A DNA stretch of 64,000 bases. Origin: Riptortus pedestris (Eukaryota; Arthropoda; Insecta; Hemiptera; Alydidae). The stretch covers positions 5,193,501-5,257,500 of the forward strand of contig CM032228.1 of NCBI GenBank assembly GCA_019009955.1. The letters are read 5' to 3'. The position numbers and the translations under genes were made by a program. Positions 12,351 to 26,865 of the stretch are shown here, piece by piece. Every line of letters begins with the position of its first letter. Within the stretch, counting starts at the first letter, position 1. The notes beneath the pieces were generated by a model, which was not told the origin of the DNA, did no database searches, and worked only from the letters and a program-made list of their open reading frames with translations.

Positions 12351-15300
12351 CACTTCCACCTGCCATAATACCAACTCAGAATATAGTAGTTTTATTCGGG
12401 GGTCTTTAACAGACAAAGACTCATTACAAATGATTTTTATTTTTTCAAATGTTAATTAAATAAGTTTGACAGCATATACTTACTAGTCAATTATTAAAAT
12501 AACTGCAGTTTTCCTTCGAGCCAGTTTCTCGTCGACAGCATCAAATTACTACCGGAGCTGAGATGACATAATCTCATCAACATTATAAATCTAACTCATG
12601 GGGTATTTGACTTCTATTTATATATTAACCATTTCAACTTTAGTGTGCACCTGAACTACATCCATGAGCACTATGGCCATCGCCGTAAATATTATGCAGA
12701 GACTTCTTATTTAACTCTAGTTATTAATAACTCTCTTAGTAATCAATTTGTTTTGTATAAAAACTTTATAGGACTACATGTGGTTGAAAACAGTGCTAAA
12801 AGAAAGAACAGCTTTATGTAATCACCTGTTGGCTGAACTTTAAATAAGGCCCTTCATACCAAATGAAAAAGAGTCATCCTATTGGGCATAACTGAAATGC
12901 CCGCAAACATTTGAGTTGGAAGAGGAAAGACATTGTAGAGGAAGAAAGGAATAGAGCTTGAAAGGAGTCATTATCCGATCCCAAACAATAAGTCATCTTA
13001 TATCAGATTTGAGGGGTTTAAGGCAAATGAATATAACATTTTTTTTTCTCTTTTTTTTTTTTTTTTTTTCAGAAACTGTGCTATACACCATGATTATTTT
13101 AATTCTTTAATAATAATAATAATAATGAATTACATATTCATTGTAATATACATCTATAATCATACCTTAACACATAGCTCATAAAATTAAAACTTTTAGA
13201 AGTAAAAGATTTAATTCTTAAAGTAAAGAACACAAAGTTAATATCTGGCAGCCGTAATGTATAAATCAAATATTATCTTAGTTCAAAATGACATTAGATT
13301 CCAACTTGCCAGATATCAATTTACTTTGAGTTCTTAAGAGTATAACTAATATTAAAAAAAAAAGAAATGATCATTTCTAAAACATCATGCTTTCTTGTAC
13401 TTACCAAAATACACAGATGCAAAATAGTAAACAATTTGAAATTATTTCTGAGCAGCTTCGATAAACTAAAAAGAGTGTAACACCCATCACATAAAATATA
13501 GAACATAGATGCAATCCCATGGGATTAGTTTGCCTACATCAAGATAAGTAGTAATACACTTGAGGTTTATTTCAATGAAAAGAGAAATAAGTATATTCGA
13601 TTCTAAGCCTGGAGCTGAAACATGGCTCCACTCCACTCTCAGCGTTCGCCAATCACAACGGAGACAAAAAGGTTCAAACAACAACACAAAAATGAAGAAA
13701 AAAACAATGACGGATAATCACCTATTCGACAAATGAGACAAAAACAATTCCAAACATTGTAATTGCTGAAGAAGAGGGAAAGTAAGAAAGGAGAGAGAGA
13801 GTGAGAGGATTTAAAGAGAGAAAGGATTTCGAGAGAGGTAGGATGTAGAGAGAGAGAGAGAGAGAGAGAGAGGTTTTCTTTATACAATATAAAAAGGGAA
13901 GGGATTAAATAAAAAGAAGAGAGTGCAGATGAGCGCGTGGGTAACTACTGTGCCCAGTTCATAGCTACATCTATCATCAACGCCAACTTCTCTTATTCAA
14001 AGTCAAATAATAATAAAGCAATAACCAATTACTAAAGTAGTTCTCCACATGCTACAAATAAGAGTAAGGAATGGAAACAAAATAAACAAAAATTCTTTGC
14101 TTAACTTTTCCCTTTTTATTAAAAATTAAAAAAAAAAAAGAAAGAAAGAATTAACTTAAAAAAAAAGATCACCAATGTGCTTTAGCTTTGTCTGTATAAT
14201 ATAAGATTAGGTAAAATAAACACTTTTACAATTCAAAGAAAAAATAATAATAAAAGTGAAATCCAAGGTCATGCTTTGGAGTGAACCCTAATTCAAAGAA
14301 ATATATTGTACACAACATGAAATAATAGTAGTGTGTACTTACAAACCGGGGTGTTCTATTAAATCACACAACTTGACTGGCTCATCAATCAGATTAGCTC
14401 TGGAATCATTTAGAGAATGGATCAATAATCAATGAAAAATAATTGATAAGATAATACTGTAGTTGAAGAGAAGGAAGCATTGAAGAGGTTTATAAATAAA
14501 AGAGAAGAGAACGGACACAATCGCCTGTTGAGCACAAGGGACCAGAGGTCCAACAGCCGCTGTGATTGAACACTATCTCACAATGTCAACCTCAACAACA
14601 GTCAAATAAATATGTTTTTTCAAAAATCTTTTAGAACAATAATAAAAAAGCCAATCAGCCACCACCTTACTAATTAATTCGAATAAAATTTGGCGAATGT
14701 CAGTTATATGATTGTGGATTGAAAACTCACACTTTTGGCAATAATGTATTTTACACCTCGTTATACAAAAGTTTTTTTTTTTTACAAAATGGCCTAACGA
14801 TTAGAGAACATAAAGTTTAGCCGTAGAGAGGAGCATGGCTATACCCCCCCCCCCAATATCTATCTCACTCTCTTCAATAATATTTAGTTGCGGATTACAA
14901 ACAAATCTTACTCATAAAAAAATGGAGACCAGTTTTATGTATTATATAACAGCATTAATGTAATTCTATAAAATATTGATTAACTTATCAAATGTAAATA
15001 TTTTTTAAGGGATCATAAAAAGGAATATATTTGGGGAGGAATAGCGATGAGTAGCTGGAAGAAGGAGCATCTTGCTGGGAGCTCGACTGCCCGCATTCTC
15101 AAATCTAAATGCGATCATTCTCATTTTAAACTCCTCTTACCTCTAATTTCACGTCCGCACAGTTTAAATTCTTTTTATATTTCTAGCATCGGTATTACGC
15201 TAAACTTCATTATTTTATCATTTAATCCTTTCAGTCGCCATTTCATATTGAAAGTGAATAAGGGAATAGATATAAGCCCATTTTGGAATGAGTGATGTTG

Positions 15301-18300
15301 GGAGAAGCTCGAAGACAGGTGTCAAGTTGCCCAAAACAAATCGAATAGTTACCAGGTGCTTCTAACTGATAAATGTATTAATTTAAATAAACAATAAAAA
15401 TATTACTTGTTTATTGGGTCATTTTCTGTCATGGCAAAGGCTACCAGGCTCATTGTTCATCACAATCAACAAGTTTTAGACACATATTTCATTTTACTGA
15501 CAGTTGTACCCAAACACTCTAGCATAAAGAAGCTATTTCAAAATGTGAATATTTTGAATGATCCTCATAACAATGAATCAATTTCCCTCTATTATAGAAA
15601 TGTACTTCTAACTACATTTTCTTATTAATACAATGCCAAGAACGACAAGGTAAAACACATTATTGCTCAAGAGTTGTTTTTCTCTTCCGAAATGGACAGA
15701 TTGACGGCTTGTGCTCATGCTCTGGTGGCTGGTCGTCAATCTAACAGCTCTTACTCTTACGTACCACTGAGAGCAACTCTAAAAGCATAAATTTTATTAT
15801 TGACAGTTTGTGTGTTATCGACCTTTATAATTGCCAAAATGATCTGAGATGAATTTTAAAATGTACTAAAAGTAAGTTAATTTTTTGTGTCGATTGTTCA
15901 TAGCTGTTAATTATGTTGAGGTGACAATGTATTGGGATAGTAGTTCAGTCGCCTGTAACACAGGGGAGCGAGTCCAACAGGCTGGCTGTGATTGGTCACA
16001 ATAAATGAAATATATAATAAAATAAAAATGTCGTACTGTGATAATGAAATCGCCTGCATTAAGGCAGGGGACAAATGATTGTCCAACAGCACGAAGAGGG
16101 TAGGTTAACACTACCTGGTGAGAAGAGCTGCCAGCGAAGGGATAAGCCATCCGCACCCCGAATAATTTGTATAAAATAAAGAATAAAAGTAAAGCAAGTA
16201 CCTTTTCTGATTGAACGGTCGGGAGGGAGAGAACACAGCCTATAACTATATCTAAATAATAGGTTGGTAAAGCGACGTACAGAGATCTCTACAAATAGAG
16301 CAACTATACCAGCATTCACATCCATAGCATACGTTACACTTCAACACACACAGATCAAAGTCCCTCGACTCGAATCACCAAGAGCAAATATAAGGCATAC
16401 GTATGTATCTACTAGTTCATATATACATACGTACACTCTTATAAACAAACTATACTTTTAGTATTTAAAAACTCGAAAGAGAAACTGCATTTGATAAATA
16501 AATTAAGTACAATTGTTTTAATATAATCAATAAAGAATACATTTCATTTAATGTACAATGCTTTTGTGAAAATTTGTACAAACAAAGGTATTTTTAAATA
16601 TTTAAAGTTTTCATAAACATTTAATTATTTTTACAAGAATTTCTTCTGTCATTTATACAAGTATTCCAATTACTCTAAATTCCATCAACACTGAATAAAA
16701 CAAATTACATTACATACTCAATACAGATCACTTACCAGAGTATCTGTCGATGCAATCGAGTACAAACAAGAGAACAAAGATAAATAAATAAAGTAATTGA
16801 CAAACCTGCAGCATTTACGATAAATACAATTTTCAAATTCCAATGCAATTGTATTTTATTCTCTTAGTAATTATGCAAAATTGATATAAATACATTTCGA
16901 ATTGAATACATGAGCTAATATATTTGTTAAAAATAGAAAATGACCGATATAAGCGACTTTTTATTAATGTGCCGATTAGCAATCGAATTTGAAAAATGTA
17001 TAAGCATTGCCTCGGTTCAGTGGCCCAGTAGAGATGAGAGCTTCAATAGGATAATGTACAAAGACTTACCGCTTACATAACACAGTAATACATAAAAGCT
17101 ATTCGATTACATTACTGATCCACGGAGTAACTCCTCGCTTGATTCTACAAAACCAAGCCAAACAAAAATTCATATACTATACATAATACATACACAGCAT
17201 ACTTACAAAGTGCTCTAGAGTCATTTAAAAATAAAACTTACATTTCTAGTAATTTACAGATGGTAAAATTAAAATATAACAAACACTGAGCTCTGTTTGT
17301 GAAGAGCTTTTACCACAATTCGAACAGAATCGGAGAGAAAATGTCTGAGAGCACAAGAAATAATAAAACTATTGAAGGTAGAAGAGGGAAATAATTCACC
17401 CCTTAACAAAGTTCTACCCACTCTAAGTCCACAAAAGACAAGTTTAATAGTTTCGGTTTCACTTTCGAAAACTAATATGTAATAATGAAAGTAACCCGCA
17501 ATTTCCAACCGGCTGAAAAAGTTGGGGTAACTAAATATTCATGAAAACAAATGTCATTTTTTAGTCGAGTGTTATCACTGCACTAATTATTGAGGTAATG
17601 AGAAATGGTTTATAGTTCCACTCAATTATTCGTCGATGATTTGCTGGGATTCCTTGATAATTCGTTTAGGAAGGTTAGAACAGGCTTACCTCAGACCTCT
17701 CCTTCCTCCAACGAACTGATACGAGTGCCGCCTTTCCTAACACACCAAGCCCCCTCCACCCTCCCCCTCTCCAGTCACTTGGGGGAAACTCGATTCAAAT
17801 ACACTAGCCTTTTCTTTATCGGAAAAAGACTAAAAGCATCACAACAACCATTAATAATTGGAAAAAATAAAATAAAAGAAGAAAAATAAAATGATTTAGA
17901 GGCCAAATTCTACTATTCAACCAAAACATTGTCGGAGTATAAGAGTGGTGCTTACCACAACAACTCCAAATTTAGTGTTACTACTGGAGAGAAGATATAT
18001 GTGCAAAAGAAAGGCTTACAAAACAGCCAAAGAAAGAAAAGCTAGAAGAGACCAAACATTTAAGGCAACACACTTAAAACAAGAGATGCAAAATTTAAAA
18101 TAAAAACCCAGATGTCTAGATATTAAATTGAAAAATACTCGAACTCACATATCTAAAACAATTGTAGGTCTAGAGTGGTCGAATTTAAATACGAAAATAA
18201 AATAAATTTGAAGAATCCGAATAACAATTTCAAGTGAATGATTTTATAAAAAGGCTGATCTTTTTTCAGGTAAATATTTTGATAAGAAGAAACTGAAACA

Positions 18301-19099
18301 AAATCGATTTGGGGGGAAAAATAAGCGATTTGTAAATTAGAGCAATTGAATATAATTGAAGTTATAGTTATGGCTTTCTAATATTGCATAAGGAAGGTTT
18401 GACCTATTCAATGATTACTACTTATTGAGAATGCAGTCGATGGCAAAGACTTAGCAGCTACGCCTTCCCCTTCCTTCATATCTTCCATTTACCTCCTCCA
18501 TCCTACTAAAATGAACCCCTTCAAAAACAATCTTGAAGCAACCGTATTCTTAGTAGACGTTGTTATTCTATTTGTTTTCACTGAAAATTGTCTTTTTTAA
18601 CGCTTCATTTATAAGAAAATTGTCAGCTCTTTATATTAAGCCAAAAGCCACAGCAATGATCAGCATGAAATTCGGGTAAATACATTAATTTTATAATGAG
18701 ATGATAGGTTTGAGATAAAGAAGAAAGTTGAAAGGGAAAGCAATAGCTGGTAGAATTGTGCTTTGCCAAAGATATAATGCTCAATACAAGAAGACCATAG
18801 TTGCTTTGTGAAATTAGACTGTGAGCTTTTAACAAGTGGATGATAGAGACTGATAGCCAAACTATAACTTCTGGTAGGCCAACAGAAGCTCAACGGAAAT
18901 ATCTTCTTTGCTCGACTCAATAATGAGGACAATCCAAGAACAGTTGGAAGAGACAGGAGTGACAGATAAAGAGGTTCCAATATTAACTTTGGTTATATTG
19001 TAGCGAATGATCTGCTGTATTAGGACGTAGACTGTAGACGGTGATGGAAAGTTGGGATAGCTGAGCTGCGAGCGCCCATACAACAATACGTCAAGCTCG
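12351..19099. other. intergenic DNA downstream of BuGZ, no gene recognised
   Basis: AT-rich DNA with poly-T near 13040-13070, (GA)n at 13849-13871 and a poly-C run near 14845. A short motif TCGCCTG...GTCCAACAG occurs near 14520, 15950 and 16047. Scattered short ORFs show no domain or codon signal. No RNA gene was recognised. Confidence 0.4.
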
Positions 19100-19735
19100 T
19101 GTATACATTTATTAACGTTTATAATATGTTTATATCTTTCCCCTCGCACCACACAACATCCTCTCTATTTACTTAGACTTCACTGTGGAATTCTCAAATT
19201 TGTTCTGAAAATAAGTTTGAATGATTTATTTCCACTATTCTATTAAAAAAAGATGCAAATGATCTATATTCATATAAAACATTATCTAAAAAAAGTAAAA
19301 CAAGAAATTCGTAATAGTTTTTTTCCTTCAAAATATTTTGGCAGATAATTTTTAAATGTAGTTATGCCCTCGAGTTAACAAGCCCTCAATAATGATGTAA
19401 TTTAAATAAGGCCGAAAGTGTAAGGGAAATATAGCGGAACAGCACCACTCCAGCATCGAGTATAGCCTACGTCCTTAATACATACAGCTTTATAAAATCT
19501 AAACAGGTGGGTTTTCCTTTAGTTCCAATCTATGGCAAAATGCAACAAATAACAATAATTCGAAAGACTTTTTCAGACAAAAACAGTCTGTTACGATTTG
19601 AATCTAAATAGACGAAATGGGTACGATGTGTGTGTACGTTGGTCGAGAGAAAGAGAGAGAGAGTGAGGGGGTAGGGGTGGGGGTGGGGGGTTATGGTTGG
19701 GGCCAAAGGAGGCAAAGGGCCCCCAGCAAACCTGA
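19100..19735 (-). other. probable BuGZ 3'UTR
   Basis: Sequence directly after the stop on the minus strand. It starts with a CA/CCCCCACC-rich stretch. Minus-strand AATAAA hexamers occur near 19227 and 19108, so a 3'UTR of roughly 0.5-0.6 kb is possible. The real cleavage site is not visible. Confidence 0.4.
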
Positions 19736-19839
19736 TCATCTGAAGCGTGGAGGCATCATAGGCGTGAGCACAGCGGGAGGTCCAGCAGGGAACATCGGAG
19801 GCCCACCACCATACGGAGCTACTACCCCTCCTAGCAAAC
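19736..19839 (-). CDS. BuGZ: BuGZ exon 10 (C-terminus and stop)
   Basis: 104 nt coding [20 protein letters not shown] and ending PPRFR then TGA. The Gly/Pro-rich end resembles the C-terminus of vertebrate ZNF207 (PPYGQGPPMVPPY-type). The acceptor is TTGTAG|GTTTGC. Its phase fits exon 9, although about 22 kb of intron separates them. Confidence 0.9.
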
Positions 19840-21461
19840 CTACAACATCACAATACATATCAATCGCCCTACATCGACTCACTACAATTAATACTAAATG
19901 AAATAAATAAATTAAATTGTTCAATGAAAACTAAACAGCTGACATACTTCGAGCTGAAAATGCAACAATTTCATATTGATAGAAAAACAATACAAATACA
20001 ATAAATAAAATAAAATAAAAAATTATTAATAGCACCTGGAGATAAATATCGACAGTTCTGGGAAGGGAAATATTAAATTGTGGTGGTAAAGGGTTAAATA
20101 TTCATTCTTCCGCAAATGGTTTATTATTGGCCAAATAAATCCCTTTTCGAAAAGTTGAAGCTAGAATTTTACTCGAGTTAACAAATATAATAAAATTACA
20201 TAAAAAGAAAATTGTATCCTTTTTAAATATTCATAACTTCGGACTTAGGACACAGAAAGAAAACGAAAACTACATTTCTTTAGTCCGGAGAGTATATGGC
20301 AGAAGGTCAAGATAAAGAGAAATTCGAGTGATTTATATCATCATTTTACTGGCAGAATTTGACACTCAGTTGTCGCTCCTTCGGTAGTATAATCCATCTC
20401 ATGCTCAAATCACAACTACATTTTGTAGGACAAATTTCCGCTAGCTTAGTCTAACTGGAGGCAACATGGAGCGTCACAGAAATAGAATATGACCCGACTG
20501 ACAGCCACGCAAATAAAGTAATTAAGTATACTGGTAGGTTGATTAAAATGAAATTCATTGACAAAAAAGAAAGATCCAAATTTGACAACTACAATAGTGA
20601 TATTCCTCTTGGTTATGGCCTAATTTAATTGGACAAAGATAATATCCACTTTGACCTATTTAAGTGACATAGAGCCTTGTACACAAGACCATGACTATTC
20701 TACCTGTAGTAATCATATGACTTCATAATGCAAGAGTATTAGAAAGAGAAAATAAAACGAACAAGCAGAAAATAAAGGAGAATATACATATTATAAAAAT
20801 AGGATAAATGTTTGAAATAAAAACACTAAAATTAAACATCTGAACTATGCATTTCTTAACTAATTAGAAAATTCATTTAATAATGTACTATATTTTAAAC
20901 TTTTATGAAGAGGTAATTACTTTGTTTAGTATCAAGACTAAACAAAATAGTGTCTTCTTCAATGCTTTTACTTGTTGGCGTACCGATTGTAATGAGCAAC
21001 CATATTGCTTTGAGTTAGTCTATGCCTCACTCAGCTAGCCGAACGTCCTCAAGCTAAATATAATTGTGATTTTACGTTGGAGGATTGTGCCCTGGATACA
21101 TAACTAGTTGGGCAATCACAATAATAATATAAATCATCTGATTTTTTTTCCTCCACCGTATACTCTGTGAAATCTTGCATTAGATCGATATAGAAGTAAT
21201 CTTGTTTGCAAGATTTATAATAAACCTTAACTCAGGAATAAACCACGTTGCCAACTATTAGCATTTAGATTTTGAGTATTGCTTTAGTCTGGCTTGATGG
21301 TTGTTTTTCCTTTATTTGTATATATATAAATCAAATCTTTTATTATCATTAAAGAAATGCTAAATACTGATCTTTGAACCATAACATCTTTGGAAATGCT
21401 GAATCTGAGAAAAATGTACCAGAAAAATTGGGGTAAACATATTTTAGGCAATGAATAAATA

Positions 21462-21503
<42 letters not shown>

Positions 21504-24500
21504 AAAATAAGGAAACAAAAAAAAAATATGAAAATGTATTTACTTCCAAAAAATCAATCTCATATTTTATAAGAATCATATACTTAGTAACCTAATAATT
21601 CATACTTCACACTAATCGTATTCTAAGTAACCTAATAATTTATACTTATCATATATCTTTTTTAACTATTCCAGATGGGAATAAACTGTATTCATAAAAG
21701 AAATAGTTATACTAAATAATAAATCAAACCGTTATTGTAATGCTTCACTTCTATTTATAATTAGATGTAATGCCTCATTTGCTAGAGACAGAATAACTGA
21801 GTTCTTGTATAATTCTATCTCCCTAATTGTATCGCAATTAACCTTCCTGTTCCCGAGAACTTCATCCGTAAACGTAACCCCAAATAACACGAAACGATGA
21901 CAAATTTTACTTAAAAATAAATATGATTTACCAATGCACTAATGTAATAATTATGCAAACATATTTTAAACACCCTAAGTTCTAAGAGTTGAGGAAAAAA
22001 TTCAAATAGTAATAAAAAGTCTGAACTTTACATGAAGTATTCAGATTGGCTAAACATCTCTAAAGCCTAAAATAATTCGTAAAGCGACCTCATGTATGTC
22101 ATCTATAAGGCAGTATTGATGGGTATCTGAAGATATTTTTTTGAAATACTCTAAAAAATAACATTAATGATATTTACTAATGGACACGATCCACAATTAA
22201 GGGTAACTGGAATGGGTTACTTATTGGTTAACATGGCCCACGAGGACCAGACTAAAAAAAAATGAAATAAAAAAATTGTGAAGTTACGTGTTTGTACTTA
22301 TTACAATACTTTTATTAGCTGTACAATTAATAAAGGGGATGCCAGAAACTTCATCAACTGCCAGTTACAAGTTAGCAAGCAGTCACTACAATTGTTCCAT
22401 ATGAAATTAAAATTCAACATTTCATCATATTTTTACAATTGATCATCTAGTTTTTAAAAATGGTGTTATGGTAGCAGATTTGATTGGATAAATGTGGTTT
22501 TTTAAATGTGTTATTAGGCAAAGTATAGCTGCTAAATAATTAGCAACCTTACACTGGAAATTCTTAATCGTAAGAAGAAAATTTAGGGAGGCGAGAAAAT
22601 GCATTGAATAATATATTCACCAAATGAATAGAAATACAAAATAACATTCAATCCGTGGAGTCAAACTTCCTCCACCCCCCCCAGCCAATAAAAACCTCCA
22701 AGTGGAGTCAAATCATCCTCCCTCAGCTAAGCCAATAAAGACCCCCAAGGGTGTCAAATCATCCTCCCACCCCCCCCCCCCCAGCTAAGCCAATAAAGAC
22801 CCCCAAGGGTGTCAAATCACCCCCCCCCCCCAGCTAAGCCAATAAAAACCTCCAAGAGGAGTCAAATCATCCTCCCACAGCTAAGCCAATAAAGACTTCC
22901 AAGTGGTGTCAAATCATCCTCCCCCAGCTAAGCCTATAAAGACTTCCAAGTGGTGTCAAATCATCCTCCCCCAGCTAAGCCAATAAAGACTTCCAAGTGG
23001 TGTCAAATCATCCTCCCCCAGCTAAGCCAATAAAGACTTCCAAGTGGTGTCAAATCATCCTCCCCCAGCTAAGCCAATAAAGACTTCCAAGTGGTGTCAA
23101 ACTTCCTTCCTCAGCCAGGGTAATTAAGACCTCCAAGTGGAGTCAAATCATCCTCCCCTTGCTAAGGCATTAAAGGCCTCCAAGTGAAGTCAAATCATCT
23201 TGCACCAGCTAAGCCAATAAAGTCCTCCAAGTGGAGTAAATGTTGCTCCCTCAGCTGAATTGATGAATTCGACTGAGTGTAGCACAAATAATAAGTGCAT
23301 CAAAAAATAAAAGTATTTCAATTCTGTTATTGAAAACATAAAGCAATACATGAGCAACATTATATCAAATAAATGTTTCTTTATGTAATATACTTAATTT
23401 CATTATACGTTTCTGTTTAACACTGAACGATTAGAGTTGTTATGGTTAAAATATTTGAGAACAATGTTCTACTAAGCATAAAAAAATTCCCCAATGCATT
23501 GACAATGAAAAAAGTGATTAAAACTGTTTCATAACTTAGGATAGCCACTCAGCGAGATATATTTATAGTGCACAAAACTTTGATATTTCGAAAAATTAAT
23601 AATTAATAATAATGTTGTTTCAAAACAGTATATAATTCTATAACAATTAATAAAATAGTGTATGTATACGAGATATGATAAAACTGAATAAATGTTCTGA
23701 GTGATGAGGAAGATATAAATCTACTATATAATGAATCTGTGGATTTAAGTGTCATGCGAGAGGGTTCATTATCGTTGTGCTTGGAGTGCAAAACGAGCCT
23801 ACTACAGAGAAAATGGAATATACAAGTTGAACTTACTTCACTAACACATCAATGTTGGTCGGAAATTAAACAAATGGGTAATTGCTCGTATAGAGGACGC
23901 TCCATTATTTTAGTTGGCTTCACCTTTCAAAAAGAAACAGTTTTGTGAAATATAATTATTATAAGAAGTGAAGTAGAAAGATTATGAAAGTGGATTTGGA
24001 GGCTATCATTATTATTATTATTATTTATTAACGTCCATTTTTTGCAACTATGGCTAATTTGGACAGGTTATCTACAGGTTACCACCCTTTTCTAGCCAGA
24101 GTGGGACTAAGGATTTTATTTAGTGAGTTTGTAATTAAATAATTTCTTGTTGCCCTGGCAAAAATCGAACTCGCCACTCTAAATTTACCAATTGGGATTA
24201 AGACCAGCACTAATTTAACATTTTTCATACTTGGAGTGTAAATATTGGATTCTCAAATAGAAGTCGGGCTGCGGTGATATCTGGATTAATGAGGTAACCA
24301 ACTCCAGGACAAAGGACCAATTCTAGAGAAGTTGATAAACATGTGGATAGTTGTATTGTGGCATCAATGCTTAGAGTAATTACCTGCTAACTTAGGAAGA
24401 AGTTATTGCCGAGGCTAATCTGACATATTTCCCTTAAATGAAATCCCCGGTGAAAGTTAAGCACATTTTCCATTGTGCAGGAATGATAAACGTAAGTAAA

Positions 24501-26827
24501 CAAAACTTGAAACTAGAGCTATTCCTGAGGTAGTAAGTGAGGCAAACAAATTGATCTAAAAATCTCGTGAGAAGGAGCAAGGATTTTATTGGGGTTAGAA
24601 TTGAACAAAGAAAATAATAACTCCATTAACACTTGTTCATGTAGTCTACTTAATACCAAGTACGAGTGGTTAACATTAACATTAAAGGCTCAGACAGAAT
24701 AATGCTGTAAGAGTACTTGTTTTTTCATTAATTTTTAATATGTGGAAGTAGGAGTAGACTAGTTGGTGGTAAATCTGAATATCATTACTTAGATGAGCCT
24801 ACAGTGTCAGTTTCAAGCCCATCCGGGAATCCATACTAATTTTATATAGCCTACCTTCGTGGTTGGGTTTCTATCCTTATCCCCTCAGCCCTTCCAGTTT
24901 TGTGAAGCAAACAGCAGTAAAGATCTTTGGTCTTTACATAGTACAGGAGCTGACCATTTGACCTCTCGCCAAAGTTGTGAGGGTCGTCTTGATCCTTAAG
25001 GGCCTTTCAGCCCAAATTATTCATTTCATCATGCAAAGCCTAAAGTAAAGTAAGAACTATACTTGCAAGTCTAAGAGTCAATCATAGACGAAGATGATGG
25101 CTACCTACTATTCACCGATATCTGAAAATTATTCATACAACCTCCTCATAATTCAATATGACATGGCTGTAATAGCTGATATTATACAGACTGACAACTG
25201 TCATTGCATATCTCCTTAATGTGTGTGTGCTGAGTTCTTCATGAACTATTTGTAATACAGGGTGCAGCACAGAAACTTGCTGATTTGTAACGGTCGCCTT
25301 GTTGTGAGGAGTAGGGGGACATAGGCGAGTCCAATGTCATTGGAGAGGGAAAGTCTTAAAAGTTTTGTTTCTTTCCTCTTCAGTCGCCATCATGCGTTGG
25401 ACGAAGCAGCAGTGTGCGTTTGCCTGAGAGGCTTACTTTTCTAACGGTCGTTCCATTATTGCCACTCAACGTGCCTCCTGTACTCAGTTTAATATTCACT
25501 CTACAGGTCCAGTGCCTGGACAGCAATCAATTGTTTCGTGGGTGAACACATTCAGAGAGAGTGGAAGTGTAGCAAAAACCGGTCCAGGAGGTCATCAGAC
25601 GGCCAGAACTCCAGAAAATATTGAGAGAGTCATTCGTCCGATCTTCTCGACGTTCGGCGCACAACTGCTTTGGGGTTCTCTGACCGTACTGTGAGACGAA
25701 TTCTACACCAAGACTTTAATTTCCATCCGTATAAAATGGCTGTAACGCAGGCACTGAATGAAACTGATTTTAATGCCAGCCGAAATGCATGTGAAGCACT
25801 CAGTGAAAACCCAACAAGATTGGTTTCAACAAGATGGAGCCACGGCTCACACAGCGCGATGTTCAATTGAACTTTTGAGGGAGAACTTCCCCAATCGACT
25901 GATCTCCTTGAGAGGCAATCTTCCTTGGCATGCGTGCTCGCCTAATTTGACTCCAAGCGATTTTTTCTTATGGGGTTACCTCAAATCTGTTGTCTACAAT
26001 GATCGCCCACGGACCCTAGTTCATCTAAAGGACAACATTCGGAAAGCCATTGCCGACATACCAATTGATATGCTCGAAAGAGTTCATCAGAACTTCAAGA
26101 AACGCATAGCTCAGTGTGTTGACAATGGAGGCCATCAATTGTTCGATGTCATTTTTAAAAAAGTTTAATAAATAAATTCAGAGAATGTAAGATAATATGT
26201 AAAACGAATTAAAACGTTATCTCTAATATTTTTGTTTTTATTAACCTTTTAAATCAGCAAGTTTCTGTGCCACGCCCTGTATATGTTAGGTAAATATTTT
26301 ATCATTTGTTTTGGTCGATTAAAACTGAACGTTTTTCCCCATTCCCGCCATAATGCCTTTCATGGCTTTCGTTCTCAGTAACTCAAATTGAGCATGAAAC
26401 TCCAATGATACACGAGTGTGTATAAGAAAGATATAGATTTTTTGTAAAAGCCACCTAAATGTTATCTAAATCTCAATAATTTTAAATTCATTGATAACAC
26501 ATCTGAGATACATTTTCCATTTTATCTATCAATTTATTCATTTTTATGGTATTGTTTTTTGTATTTTTTTATTTGATTTCCCTATTATCCAATGTGACTT
26601 ATGTTTCGTTTTTCGATTCTCATGTTTCAGTTTTTGTAGTTAGTTTTGGATTCTATCTTTTGTTTCTTACTTTGTTGTGTTCAATTTCTGTTTTTATGTT
26701 CCTTTTCTGTTTCAGCAGATTCCCCTTAAGGGAAATCAGCTTTGTACTCATGACGTGATTCTTGAAATTTTTCTTCAAATGTCAATCGACCCTACATAGG
26801 AGATGACGAAAATGAGGTCCGTTCAAA

Positions 26828-26865
<38 letters not shown>

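Noticed and set aside
17605..17889. 94-residue ORF with a Ser/Pro-rich middle
   Set aside because: No family recognised, no nearby exons or repeats giving it context; likely chance.
19617..19901. Plus-strand ORF rich in Gly and Pro across BuGZ exon 10
   Set aside because: Antisense shadow of exon 10 and its 3'UTR; the minus-strand reading matches the ZNF207 C-terminus and splices in phase.
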